This document shows, in pieces, positions 22,418-29,536 of a stretch of DNA of 35,217 bases. Numbering within the stretch: position 1 is the first letter of the stretch; the number at the start of each line of letters is the position of its first letter. The DNA comes from Candidatus Aminicenantota bacterium (GTDB lineage Bacteria > Acidobacteriota > Aminicenantia > Aminicenantales > Aminicenantaceae): NCBI GenBank assembly GCA_030620655.1, contig JAUXEH010000001.1, positions 1 to 35,217 of the forward strand, read 5' to 3'. The notes beneath the pieces were generated by a model. That model did not search any database. It saw only the letters and a program-made list of their open reading frames with translations, and was not told the DNA's origin. Position numbers and translations under genes: made by a program.

Positions 22418-22446
22418 ACAATAGGACCCGCCCCGGGGTTTGTCAA
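22418..22446 (-). promoter_or_regulatory. Promoter of the lexA-dinB-dnaE operon
   Basis: A perfect TTGACA (22441-22446) and TATTGT (22418-22423) are 17 bases apart on the minus strand. The spacer holds the palindrome CCCCGGGG. Transcription would begin close to 22411-22413, just before the direct repeat. Confidence 0.65.
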
Positions 22447-22486
22447 GTGTTTTTTCCGTGTTTTTCTGCTATAGTAACTCACCTGG

Positions 22487-22501
22487 CCTGGATTATTCAC
22501 G
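22487..22501 (+). repeat. Dispersed motif copy upstream of the SDR gene
   Basis: CCTGGATTATTCACG lies between the divergent lexA and SDR genes, 39 bases before the SDR start. It matches the copies at 23287 and 14975. Confidence 0.65.
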
Positions 22502-22539
22502 TTTATGACGGGTTCAGGTTCACTCACGGAGAACACAGA

Positions 22540-23256
22540 ATGAGCGAGAGAGTCGTCCTGGTCACCGGCAGCAACCGCGGGCTGGGGCGGGACATCGCCC
22601 TGACCCTGGCGGAAACGGCTTCAGGCGTGGCCGTGCATTATCGTCGGGACAGGGCCGCCGCCGAGGAAACGGTCCGGGATATCGAAAAAAAAGGCCGTCC
22701 GGCCGCGGCCCTGGCCGCCGACCTGACCGTCGAAGAGGAGGCGGCCCGGCTGATCCGGAAGACGGAAGACCGCTTCGGCCGCCTCGACATCCTGGTCAAC
22801 AACTACGGCCCTATCCTGGAAAAGGGCTGGGCCGAGCTCACCCGGGTCGACTGGGACCGCATCCTGCAGGCGAACCTCTACAGCGCCTGGTTCTGCATGA
22901 AGGCCGCGCTGCCCGGCATGCGCCGGCGGGAATGGGGGCGCATCATCAACATCGGGTACAGCCGGGTTGAGCAGCTGACCGCGTTCCAGAAAATCCTACC
23001 CTATGCCGTGGCCAAGACCGGCCTCCTGCTCCTGACCCGTTCGGCCGCGGCTTCGGAGGCGGCCGCCAACATCACCGTGAACATGGTCTCGCCCGGTCTC
23101 CTGGAAGGTGGGGTGCGGCCCAAGGATCCGGACATCCCGGCCGGGCGGCTGGGGCGGTTAGAGGACGTGGCGCATGCGGTGCGCTACCTCTCTTCCCCGG
23201 AGGCCGCCTACGTCACCGGGATCAACCTGACGGTGGCCGGCGGCTGGAAGCTGTGA
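22540..23256 (+). CDS. SDR-family oxidoreductase (FabG-like)
   Basis: A 238-residue classical short-chain dehydrogenase/reductase. The dinucleotide loop is TGSNRGLG (9-16) and LAADLT binds the adenine part. NNYG takes the place of NNAG. Y155 and K159 form the YxxxK active site in LPYAVAKTG. The expected catalytic Ser region reads INIGYSRVEQ instead of NISS, so the Ser is shifted or replaced. PGLLEGG and YVTGINLTVAGGW complete the fold. The start was placed at 22540, where CGGAGAACACAGA precedes the ATG; an open frame extends far upstream but is not coding. The substrate is unknown. It precedes the threonine dehydrogenase gene by 56 bases on the same strand. Confidence 0.9.
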   Translation: MSERVVLVTGSNRGLGRDIALTLAETASGVAVHYRRDRAAAEETVRDIEKKGRPAAALAADLTVEEEAARLIRKTEDRFGRLDILVNNYGPILEKGWAELTRVDWDRILQANLYSAWFCMKAALPGMRRREWGRIINIGYSRVEQLTAFQKILPYAVAKTGLLLLTRSAAASEAAANITVNMVSPGLLEGGVRPKDPDIPAGRLGRLEDVAHAVRYLSSPEAAYVTGINLTVAGGWKL

Positions 23257-23283
23257 CATTGACTTTAACAGGCGCAGAATATA

Positions 23284-23301
23284 TAACCTGGATTATTCAC
23301 G
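23284..23301 (+). repeat. Dispersed motif copy between SDR and tdh genes
   Basis: TAACCTGGATTATTCACG, the clearest copy of the motif, ends 11 bases before the threonine dehydrogenase start. Confidence 0.65.
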
Positions 23302-23312
23302 AAGGGTAATAA

Positions 23313-24311
23313 ATGTCGATTATGAATAGAAAGCACATTGAAAAGGGAAATGTCCTGGTGACCGGGGCCGGTGGACAGATCGGCTCCGCGCTGACCCCCC
23401 TGCTCCGCTCCCGCTTCGGCGCCGCCAACGTGCTCGCCACGGACATCCGGGACGACATCAGCCCGGCCCTGCGTGAGGCCGGCCCCTACCTGAAGCTGGA
23501 TGTCACGAGCCAGGAAGACATCCGCCGCACCCTGGAGAAACACGATATCGACATCGTCTACCACATGTCGGCCATCCTCTCCGCCAAGGGCGAAAATCAT
23601 CCCCAGCTCGCCTGGACCGTGAACATGAACGGCACCTTCAACATCCTGGAGGCCGCACGGGAAATGGGGCTGGAGCGGATCTTCGTTCCCAGCTCCATCG
23701 CCGCCTTCGGGCCCGAGACGCCGCGCGACCGCACACCCCAGGAAACGGTGCTCCGCCCCAAGACCATGTACGGCGTCACCAAGGTGGCTGGGGAGCTGCT
23801 GTGCGATTATTATGTGCTGCGGTACGGCCTGGACGTGCGCGGATGCCGCTATCCCGGGATCATAAGCCACGAGACCCTTCCGGGTGGGGGAACGACCGAC
23901 TACGCCGTGGAAATCTTCTACGCGGCCGTCAAATACGGGAACTTCACCTGTTTCCTTAAGCCGGACACACGCCTCCCCATGATGTACATGCCGGACTGCC
24001 TCAAGGCCACCCGGGAGCTCATGGAGGCGGACTCAGGCCGCCTTGAACACCACTCGGATTTCAATATCGGCGGGATGAGTTTTACGCCTGAGGAGCTGGC
24101 CGCCGAGATCCGCAGACACGTTCCGGATTTCCAGATCGAGTACAAACCGGATTTTCGCCAGCAGATCGCCGACTCCTGGCCCCGCAGCATCGACGACTCC
24201 GCCGCACGGGAAGAATGGGATTGGAAGCCCGATTTTAACCTGGCCACGATGACCGAAGACATGCTGCGCGTCCTCGGTGAACGCCACGATCGCGGCGCGC
24301 TCGGCTACTGA
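23313..24311 (+). CDS. L-threonine 3-dehydrogenase, SDR (epimerase-like) type
   Basis: A 332-residue extended SDR that oxidises L-threonine with NAD to 2-amino-3-ketobutyrate. The nucleotide loop is GAGGQIGS (18-25), VPSSIAAFGP carries the catalytic Ser, and Y153/K157 are in MYGVTKVAGE. The stretches RYPGIIS, GGGTTDYAVEIFYAA and LPMMYMPDC are diagnostic of this enzyme, as opposed to UDP-galactose epimerases. It is not homologous to the zinc-dependent Tdh of E. coli. The kbl gene, encoding the next enzyme, is convergent, with only two bases between the stops. A GAAGGG ribosome site precedes the ATG at 23313. Confidence 0.93.
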   Translation: MSIMNRKHIEKGNVLVTGAGGQIGSALTPLLRSRFGAANVLATDIRDDISPALREAGPYLKLDVTSQEDIRRTLEKHDIDIVYHMSAILSAKGENHPQLAWTVNMNGTFNILEAAREMGLERIFVPSSIAAFGPETPRDRTPQETVLRPKTMYGVTKVAGELLCDYYVLRYGLDVRGCRYPGIISHETLPGGGTTDYAVEIFYAAVKYGNFTCFLKPDTRLPMMYMPDCLKATRELMEADSGRLEHHSDFNIGGMSFTPEELAAEIRRHVPDFQIEYKPDFRQQIADSWPRSIDDSAAREEWDWKPDFNLATMTEDMLRVLGERHDRGALGY

Positions 24312-24313
24312 CC

Positions 24314-25561
24314 TTACATCCCGTACCGGGCAATGATCTCCTGCTTGGTCTTGCCCAGGATATCGTACTTCTTGCCCACCTTGATGAAGGCATCCAGGGC
24401 CTTTTCCAGGTGATGCTGCTCGTGTCCGGCCGAGATCTGGGTCCGGATGCGGGCCTGGCCCTGCGGGACGACCGGGAAGAAGAAGCCGATGGCGTAGATC
24501 CCCTCCTCGTAGAGGTCGCGGGAAACATCCTGCGAGAGCTTGGCGTTGAACAGCATGACCGGTACGATGGGTGTGTCTCCTTCCTTGAGGACAAAACCGG
24601 CATCGGTGAGGCCCTGCCGCCAGAATGCCGCGTTCTTCTCGAGTTTGTCCCGCCGGTCCGTGCTCTGGAAGAGTATGTCCAGCACCTTGAGCACTCCCGA
24701 GACCACGACCGGGGCGATGGTGTTCGAAAACAGGTAGGGGCGCGCCTTCTGGCGGCACATCTCCACGATCTCCCTGCGGCCGGAAACACATCCCCCGGAG
24801 GCCCCGCCCAGCGCTTTGCCGAAGGTGGTGGTGATGATGTCCACCCGGCCCATGAGTCCGCATTTTTCATGGGTCCCGCGGCCGGTCTTCCCGATAAAAC
24901 CAGTGGAATGGGAATCGTCCACGAACAGCATGGCATCGTACTTATCGCACAGGTCGGCCATCTCATCCAGCTTGGCGGTGTCGCCGTCCATGGAAAACAC
25001 GCCGTCGGTGATGACCATCTTGAGCCGTTTGTCCGCGTGCAGCTGGAGCTTCTTCTCCAGATGGTCCATGTTCGAGTGCTTGAAAGTGTCGTGCTGGGCC
25101 GGCGCCAGCCGGATGCCGTCGATAATGGAGGCGTGCACCAGGCGGTCGGAGATCATGACATCCTGATCGGTCAGTACGGCCTCGGACATCCCGGTGTTGG
25201 CGTCCATGCAGGAGGGGAACAGAATCGTGTCCTCTGTCCCCAGGAATTCTGTGACCTTGCGCTCCAGCTCGTGATGGATGTCCTGCGTCCCGCAGATGAA
25301 GCGCACCGAAGACATGCCGTATCCCCTGTGATCCAGCCCCTCATGGGCGGCCTTCAGCACCTCGGGATGGCTGGACAGGCCCAGGTAGTTGTTGGAGCAC
25401 ATGTTGATGACACGCTTCAGGCTCGCTCCCTCGGGGAACTCCACATCTATGTCCGCCGCCTGGCTGGAATGGATGAAGCGCTCCTGCTTGAAGATCCCAG
25501 TGTCATGGATCTGCCGCAGCTGATCCTGGTACAATTCACGGATATTGTCGCTGAAACTCAT
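24314..25561 (-). CDS. kbl: 2-amino-3-ketobutyrate CoA ligase (glycine C-acetyltransferase)
   Basis: A 415-residue alpha-oxoamine synthase. It converts 2-amino-3-ketobutyrate and CoA to glycine and acetyl-CoA with PLP. CSNNYLGLSSHPEV, MSSVRFICGTQDIHHELE, FVDDSHSTGFIG, the PLP lysine K249 in TTFGKALGGASGG, and the C-terminal FFFPVVPQGQARIRTQIS are all very close to Kbl and less like BioF, HemA or serine palmitoyltransferase. AAAGGAG precedes the start. Directly upstream are genes for an acyl carrier protein (24 bases) and an acetyl-CoA synthetase. Kbl normally needs no carrier protein, so this linkage is unusual. Confidence 0.94.
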   Translation of the reverse strand: MSFSDNIRELYQDQLRQIHDTGIFKQERFIHSSQAADIDVEFPEGASLKRVINMCSNNYLGLSSHPEVLKAAHEGLDHRGYGMSSVRFICGTQDIHHELERKVTEFLGTEDTILFPSCMDANTGMSEAVLTDQDVMISDRLVHASIIDGIRLAPAQHDTFKHSNMDHLEKKLQLHADKRLKMVITDGVFSMDGDTAKLDEMADLCDKYDAMLFVDDSHSTGFIGKTGRGTHEKCGLMGRVDIITTTFGKALGGASGGCVSGRREIVEMCRQKARPYLFSNTIAPVVVSGVLKVLDILFQSTDRRDKLEKNAAFWRQGLTDAGFVLKEGDTPIVPVMLFNAKLSQDVSRDLYEEGIYAIGFFFPVVPQGQARIRTQISAGHEQHHLEKALDAFIKVGKKYDILGKTKQEIIARYGM

Positions 25562-25585
25562 GGTGTCTGGCTCCTTTCGCCGTGC

Positions 25586-25831
25586 CTAACCCACGAACTC
25601 CTTGACCAGGTCGGCGATCTTGTTGACCGAATCAAAGGCCTCGGGCGTGGCTTTCTCGTCAGGGATAGAGATGCTGTATTTCGTCTCCAGGAAACGCTTG
25701 AGCGAAACCATGGAAAAGGAATCCACGATCCCGCCGGAAATGAGCGGCGTCTCGTAGGTGATCTCCTCGTCTTCGTCTTCCAGATACTCTTCCTTCACAT
25801 ACTCCAGGACGGCGGCCTTTATGTCTTCCAT
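25586..25831 (-). CDS. Acyl carrier protein
   Basis: An 81-residue acidic four-helix carrier protein. The phosphopantetheine attachment Ser is S38 in GGIVDSFSM, with DSF in place of the usual DSL. Helix III is TPEAFDSVNKIADLV. AAAAAAGGAG precedes the start. The gene lies between acsA and kbl, and a holo-ACP synthase gene is in the same cluster, so it is probably activated by that enzyme. The sequence is not close to the housekeeping fatty-acid AcpP, which normally has DSLDTVEL, so this is likely a dedicated carrier for a pathway of its own. Confidence 0.9.
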   Translation of the reverse strand: MEDIKAAVLEYVKEEYLEDEDEEITYETPLISGGIVDSFSMVSLKRFLETKYSISIPDEKATPEAFDSVNKIADLVKEFVG

Positions 25832-25951
25832 CTCTCTGACTCCTTTTTTGGATTATTTCTTGTTTACGCACCACTGAGATGCGCATTTGTTACCGTCCAG
25901 TTTACACTAAACCGCTAAAAAATTCAGGCATTTTCGAGCGGACCTGGTTCG
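25832..25951 (-). promoter_or_regulatory. Gap between acsA and ACP with a small palindrome
   Basis: This 120-base A+T-richer gap holds the inverted repeat GTTTA-cac-TAAAC (25900-25912) and, on the minus strand just after the acsA stop, a TTTTTT run. It could hold a weak terminator and a second promoter for ACP-kbl, but I see no convincing -35/-10 pair. Confidence 0.3.
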
Positions 25952-27655
25952 CTACTCATCCTCCAAGGTAGACGTATCCCCGATCTCCTCACCCCATTCC
26001 TGCGCGTGCAGCAGCCGGCGCATGATCTTCCCGCTGCGGGTCTTGGGCAGGGATTCCACATACTCGATCTCCTGGGGCATCGCCAGGGGGGACAGCTTCT
26101 TGCGGATGAAGTTCATGATCTTCAGCTCCAGCTCGGCATCGGGCTCAAAGCCCGGATTGAGCATCACGAAAGCCTTGACCACCTCCATGTTGACCTCGTC
26201 CGGCTTGGACACCACGGCGGATTCGGCCACGGCCTCGTGCTCCAGGAGGGCGGATTCAACCTCGAACGGGCTGACCAGGTGCCCCCCGGTGTTGATGACA
26301 TCGTCGTCCCGGCCCACGAACCAGAAATATCCCTCGTTGTCGATGCTGGCCCGGTCGCCGGAGAGGTACCAGTTGTTGACGAACTTGGCTTGATAGGTGG
26401 CCTCGTTGTTCCAGTAGGTCCGCATCATGGACGGCCACCCCGGCTTGAAGGCGATCAGCCCGATCTTGCCCGCCTCTGCGATGGGCTCGTGGGAGACGGG
26501 ATCGAGGATCACACCCGTGATCCCGGGGAAGGGCTTGCCCATGGATCCGGGTTTGACCTTCATCCCCGGATAGTTGGCGATCATTATGACGCCGGTCTCG
26601 GTCTGCCAGTAGGTGTCATGAAAGGGCTTCCCAAAGACCTTTCCCGACCAGATGACCGCCTCGGAGTTGAGCGGCTCCCCCACGCTGGCCAGGTGGCGCA
26701 GGCCGGAGAGGTCGTGATCTTTCACGACCTCCTCCCCCGCCCTCATCAGCGAGCGGATGGCCGTGGGGGCGGAATACCACACCGTCACACGGTGCTTTTC
26801 GATGAAGCGGTACCAGGCCGCGGCCGAGAAGCCGCAGTCCAGCACACACTGGGTGATGCCGAGGCTCCAGGGCCCGATGATGCCGTAGGAGGTGCCGGTC
26901 ACCCAGCCGGGGTCAGCCGTGCACCAGTATATGTCATCGTCCTGAAGGTCCAGCACCCATTTGGCCGTCAGGTACTGGGCGATCAGGGAATAGTGGACGT
27001 GCTTGACCCCCTTGGGCATGCCGGTGGTGCCGGATGTGTAATGGAGGACCGAGGGCGATTCCGCTTCCGTGGGGAAGACCTCGAGCTCCTCCACGGGGTC
27101 GGCATCATCCAGGGAGAACGCCTGTTCCCGCTCCTGGAGCGGCTTGCGGCCGTCATAATCGACGATGATGATGTGCTTGAGATGAGGGAGCCGGTCGCGG
27201 ATCTTCCGCACCTTGCTCACATGTTTTCTCTGCGTGATGATGGCGGACGTCTCCGCGTTCTCCAGCCGGACCAGCAGGGACTCGTCCCCGAAGGCGGAGA
27301 ACAGCGGCTGGGCTATGGCCCCGATCTTGAGGATGCCCAGGAATCCCAGATAGAGCTCGGGTATCTTGTCCATGAACAGGCAGACCCGGTCCTGATCCGC
27401 GATTCCCAAGTCGCGGAGGAACCGGCCGATGGTGTTGGCGGCCAGCCGGATGTCATTGAAGGTGTAGGTTCGGCTGGCGCCTCCCAGGCCTTCCCATATC
27501 AAGGCCGTCTTGTCGGCCTTGCCCATCCGGCAGATCCGGTCCGTGCAGTACCAGCCGATGTTTATCCGGTCGCCCGGGGTGTACTCCAGCTCTTTTTCAG
27601 ACAGGGACCAGTCGAATCCCTCTATGCGTTCCTCGTATGAACCGATGTTTGACAT
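25952..27655 (-). CDS. acsA: Acetyl-CoA synthetase, Bacillus AcsA type
   Basis: A 567-residue AMP-forming acyl-CoA synthetase. The ATP loop is YTSGTTGMPKG (206-216). YWCTADPGWVTGTSYG, VWYSAPTAIRSLM, SVGEPLN, YWQTETG and FVGRDDDVINTGGHLVSPFEVE follow. The regulatory and catalytic K543 is in LPKTRSGKIMRR. The C-terminal GDTSTLEDE matches the end of Bacillus AcsA, so acetate is the likely substrate; propionate or another short acid is possible. AGGAG precedes the start, 11 bases after the acpS stop. It lies in an operon with a carrier protein, so it might instead load an acyl group for that protein, but the sequence argues for a CoA ligase. Confidence 0.9.
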   Translation of the reverse strand: MSNIGSYEERIEGFDWSLSEKELEYTPGDRINIGWYCTDRICRMGKADKTALIWEGLGGASRTYTFNDIRLAANTIGRFLRDLGIADQDRVCLFMDKIPELYLGFLGILKIGAIAQPLFSAFGDESLLVRLENAETSAIITQRKHVSKVRKIRDRLPHLKHIIIVDYDGRKPLQEREQAFSLDDADPVEELEVFPTEAESPSVLHYTSGTTGMPKGVKHVHYSLIAQYLTAKWVLDLQDDDIYWCTADPGWVTGTSYGIIGPWSLGITQCVLDCGFSAAAWYRFIEKHRVTVWYSAPTAIRSLMRAGEEVVKDHDLSGLRHLASVGEPLNSEAVIWSGKVFGKPFHDTYWQTETGVIMIANYPGMKVKPGSMGKPFPGITGVILDPVSHEPIAEAGKIGLIAFKPGWPSMMRTYWNNEATYQAKFVNNWYLSGDRASIDNEGYFWFVGRDDDVINTGGHLVSPFEVESALLEHEAVAESAVVSKPDEVNMEVVKAFVMLNPGFEPDAELELKIMNFIRKKLSPLAMPQEIEYVESLPKTRSGKIMRRLLHAQEWGEEIGDTSTLEDE

Positions 27656-27666
27656 GAGCTTCTCCT

Positions 27667-28041
27667 CTAGATTTCCAGTGTAACGATCGAACTCGCGATG
27701 TCCCTGAGGTGCGTCAAGGAAACACAGATGTTTGTGATGCCTTTTTCCTCGATCAGCTTTTCGGCTTGGCCGTGCAGCCGGATCTCCGGTTTGCCCAGAT
27801 CGTCGTTCAGGATCTCGACCTGGTTAAAGGCCAGGCCGCCGCGCCAGCCCGTTCCCAGGGCCTTGAAAAACGCCTCCTTGGCCGCGAAACGGGCCGCATA
27901 GTTCTGGGCCTTGTTCTTCTTGGATTCGCAGTACGCAATCTCATCCGGAGTGAAGATCCTGTTCTGGAATCGCTCGCCCTGCGTGAGCTGCTTGCGGATC
28001 CGTTCCACCTCGATGAGGTCGATTCCGATGCCGTATATCAT
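27667..28041 (-). CDS. acpS: Holo-[acyl-carrier-protein] synthase
   Basis: A 124-residue trimeric-type phosphopantetheinyl transferase that moves 4'-phosphopantetheine from CoA to the carrier Ser. The Mg-binding motifs are GIGIDLIEVERI at the N-terminus and RFAAKEAFFKALGTG in the middle. The start overlaps the stop of nhaC (ATGA), so it is cotranslated with it. Placement two genes from an ACP is a natural pairing, though it may also serve the whole cell. Confidence 0.95.
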   Translation of the reverse strand: MIYGIGIDLIEVERIRKQLTQGERFQNRIFTPDEIAYCESKKNKAQNYAARFAAKEAFFKALGTGWRGGLAFNQVEILNDDLGKPEIRLHGQAEKLIEEKGITNICVSLTHLRDIASSIVTLEI

Positions 28042-29441
28042 GCGTTTTCCCCCAGGTCTTCCGCAGGCAGTTTTTCCATGGTGATGCCGGTGTAGCCGTA
28101 GAAGATGGAGATAGCCGGAACCAGGAGGTTGAGAAAGGCGTAGGGAAGGTAGACCAGCGGGTTGACTCCCAGAGTAGCGCCCATGAAGGCTCCACAGCTG
28201 TTCCAGGGGATGAGCGGGGAGGTCATGGTGCCGGAGTTCTCCAGCACCCGGGACAGGTTCTTGGGATGCAGGCCCTTGGCGTCGAACGCACTCTTGAACA
28301 TGCGGCCGGGCACGACGATCGCGATGTACTGGTCCGCCGCGATGATGTTCATGCCGATGCAGCTGAAGACGGTGGTGGTGACAAGGGCCCCGGTGCTCTT
28401 GACGAACCTCAGGAGCGAACCCGCCAGGACCTGGAGCATGCCGGCGCGTTCCATGATCCCCCCGAAGGAGAGGGCACAGATGATGAGGGCTACGGTTTCC
28501 ATCATGCTCAGCAGCCCCCCCCGGGTGAGCAGCTCGTCCACCATGGCCACGCCGGTCTCGGACACATGTCCGGCGTGTGCGGCCGTCAGCACATCACCCA
28601 GGGAACGGGATTGGGCGACCAGGGCGAACACACCTCCCAGCAGCGTGCCTCCCAGCAGGGCCGGCAGCGGTGGGACTTTCAGGATCACCATCGCGATGAC
28701 CAGCAGGGGCGGGAGCAGCAGCACGGGATGGATGAAGAAGTGCTCCTTCATAGTGGACATGATGATCTCGATGTTCTGCGATTCCATGACCCTGCCCGAG
28801 AAGCGCATACCCAGAAATCCGTAAAGCGCAAGGGCGATGACGTACGCCGGCACCACGGTGTACACCATGTGCCGGATGTGTGAAAAAAGGTCTGTTCCCG
28901 CGACCGCGGGCGCCAGGTTGGTGGTGTCGGAGAGAGGGGACATCTTGTCGCCGAAATAGGCGCCGGATATGATGGCCCCGGCCACCATGCTCACGGGGAT
29001 ACCCAGCCCCTGTCCCACACCGATCAGGGCCACACCCACGGTGCCGGCCGTCGACCAGGACGATCCTGTTCCCAGGGATACCACCGAGCAGATAACCATG
29101 GTGGCTCCCAGGAAAATCCCGGGGGACAGCGCTTTGAGGCCGTAGAAGATCATCGCCGGGACGATCCCACCGGAGATCCAGGTCCCGATCAGTGTCCCAA
29201 CCACCATCAGGATGAGGATGGCCCCCATGGCCAGGTTGATCCCCTGCACCATGCCTTCCTGGATCTCTTTCCAGGCGTAGCCCAGGCGGGAGGCCACGGC
29301 CGCAGCCACGGCCGCAGCCAAGATCAGGGGGATGTGCGCCGACTGCCCCAGGATCACGATCGTGATGAACAGGGCGGAGACCAGAAAAATAACCGGGATC
29401 AGGGCCAGCCACACGCCGGCTTCTTTCTTCTCTTTCTCCAT
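28038..29441 (-). CDS. nhaC: NhaC-family Na+/H+ antiporter
   Basis: A 467-residue inner-membrane antiporter with about 11-12 helices. Typical NhaC segments are SLGTGSSWSTAGTVGVALIG, AGAIISGAYFGDKMSPLSDTTNLAPA and NIIAADQYIAIVVPGRMF; the Asp residues in GDKMSPLSDT are likely ion ligands. Some relatives exchange malate and lactate (MleN), so organic-acid exchange is possible. GGGAG precedes the start and a TATAAT lies upstream. It heads the acpS-acsA-ACP-kbl cluster. Confidence 0.9.
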   Translation of the reverse strand: MEKEKKEAGVWLALIPVIFLVSALFITIVILGQSAHIPLILAAAVAAAVASRLGYAWKEIQEGMVQGINLAMGAILILMVVGTLIGTWISGGIVPAMIFYGLKALSPGIFLGATMVICSVVSLGTGSSWSTAGTVGVALIGVGQGLGIPVSMVAGAIISGAYFGDKMSPLSDTTNLAPAVAGTDLFSHIRHMVYTVVPAYVIALALYGFLGMRFSGRVMESQNIEIIMSTMKEHFFIHPVLLLPPLLVIAMVILKVPPLPALLGGTLLGGVFALVAQSRSLGDVLTAAHAGHVSETGVAMVDELLTRGGLLSMMETVALIICALSFGGIMERAGMLQVLAGSLLRFVKSTGALVTTTVFSCIGMNIIAADQYIAIVVPGRMFKSAFDAKGLHPKNLSRVLENSGTMTSPLIPWNSCGAFMGATLGVNPLVYLPYAFLNLLVPAISIFYGYTGITMEKLPAEDLGENA

Positions 29442-29455
29442 TCGGTCTCCCGGAA

Positions 29456-29487
29456 ATTATAGACCTGGTATTGTATGTTAAACCAGG
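29456..29487 (-). promoter_or_regulatory. nhaC promoter region with inverted repeat
   Basis: On the minus strand a perfect TATAAT (29456-29461) lies 14 bases before the nhaC start. Immediately upstream, CCTGGT (29464-29469) and ACCAGG (29482-29487) form a 6-12-6 inverted repeat where the spacer between -35 and -10 would lie. No good -35 exists, which would fit an activator-dependent promoter. Confidence 0.45.
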
Positions 29488-29523
29488 GGAAAAAGCAAAG
29501 AAACAACGGGGAAAAGAAGCACC

Positions 29524-29536
29524 GGGGAACGTCCCC
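29524..29536 (-). terminator. Possible weak terminator after the SpoIID-like gene
   Basis: GGGGA and TCCCC pair around a three-base loop at the stop codon. On the minus strand the hairpin is followed by GGTGCTTCTTTT, a poor T-run. Confidence 0.3.

Noticed and set aside
21643..22539. N-terminal extension of the SDR gene to 537 residues
   Set aside because: The upstream 299 codons lie antisense to dinB and lexA and are low in complexity; the SDR fold and a good ribosome site begin at 22540.
24314..25561. Serine palmitoyltransferase of a sphingolipid locus
   Set aside because: Gene order is suggestive, but the sequence motifs (SSVRFICGTQDIHHELE, VVPQGQARIRTQIS) are those of Kbl, and the neighbouring SDR has threonine dehydrogenase signatures.
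26006..27640. 544-residue plus-strand open frame opposite acsA
   Set aside because: It is the mirror of the acsA coding sequence, a common effect of GC-rich codon usage; it has no domain and no ribosome site. The same applies to the long plus-strand frames at 24410-25918 and 30415-31764.
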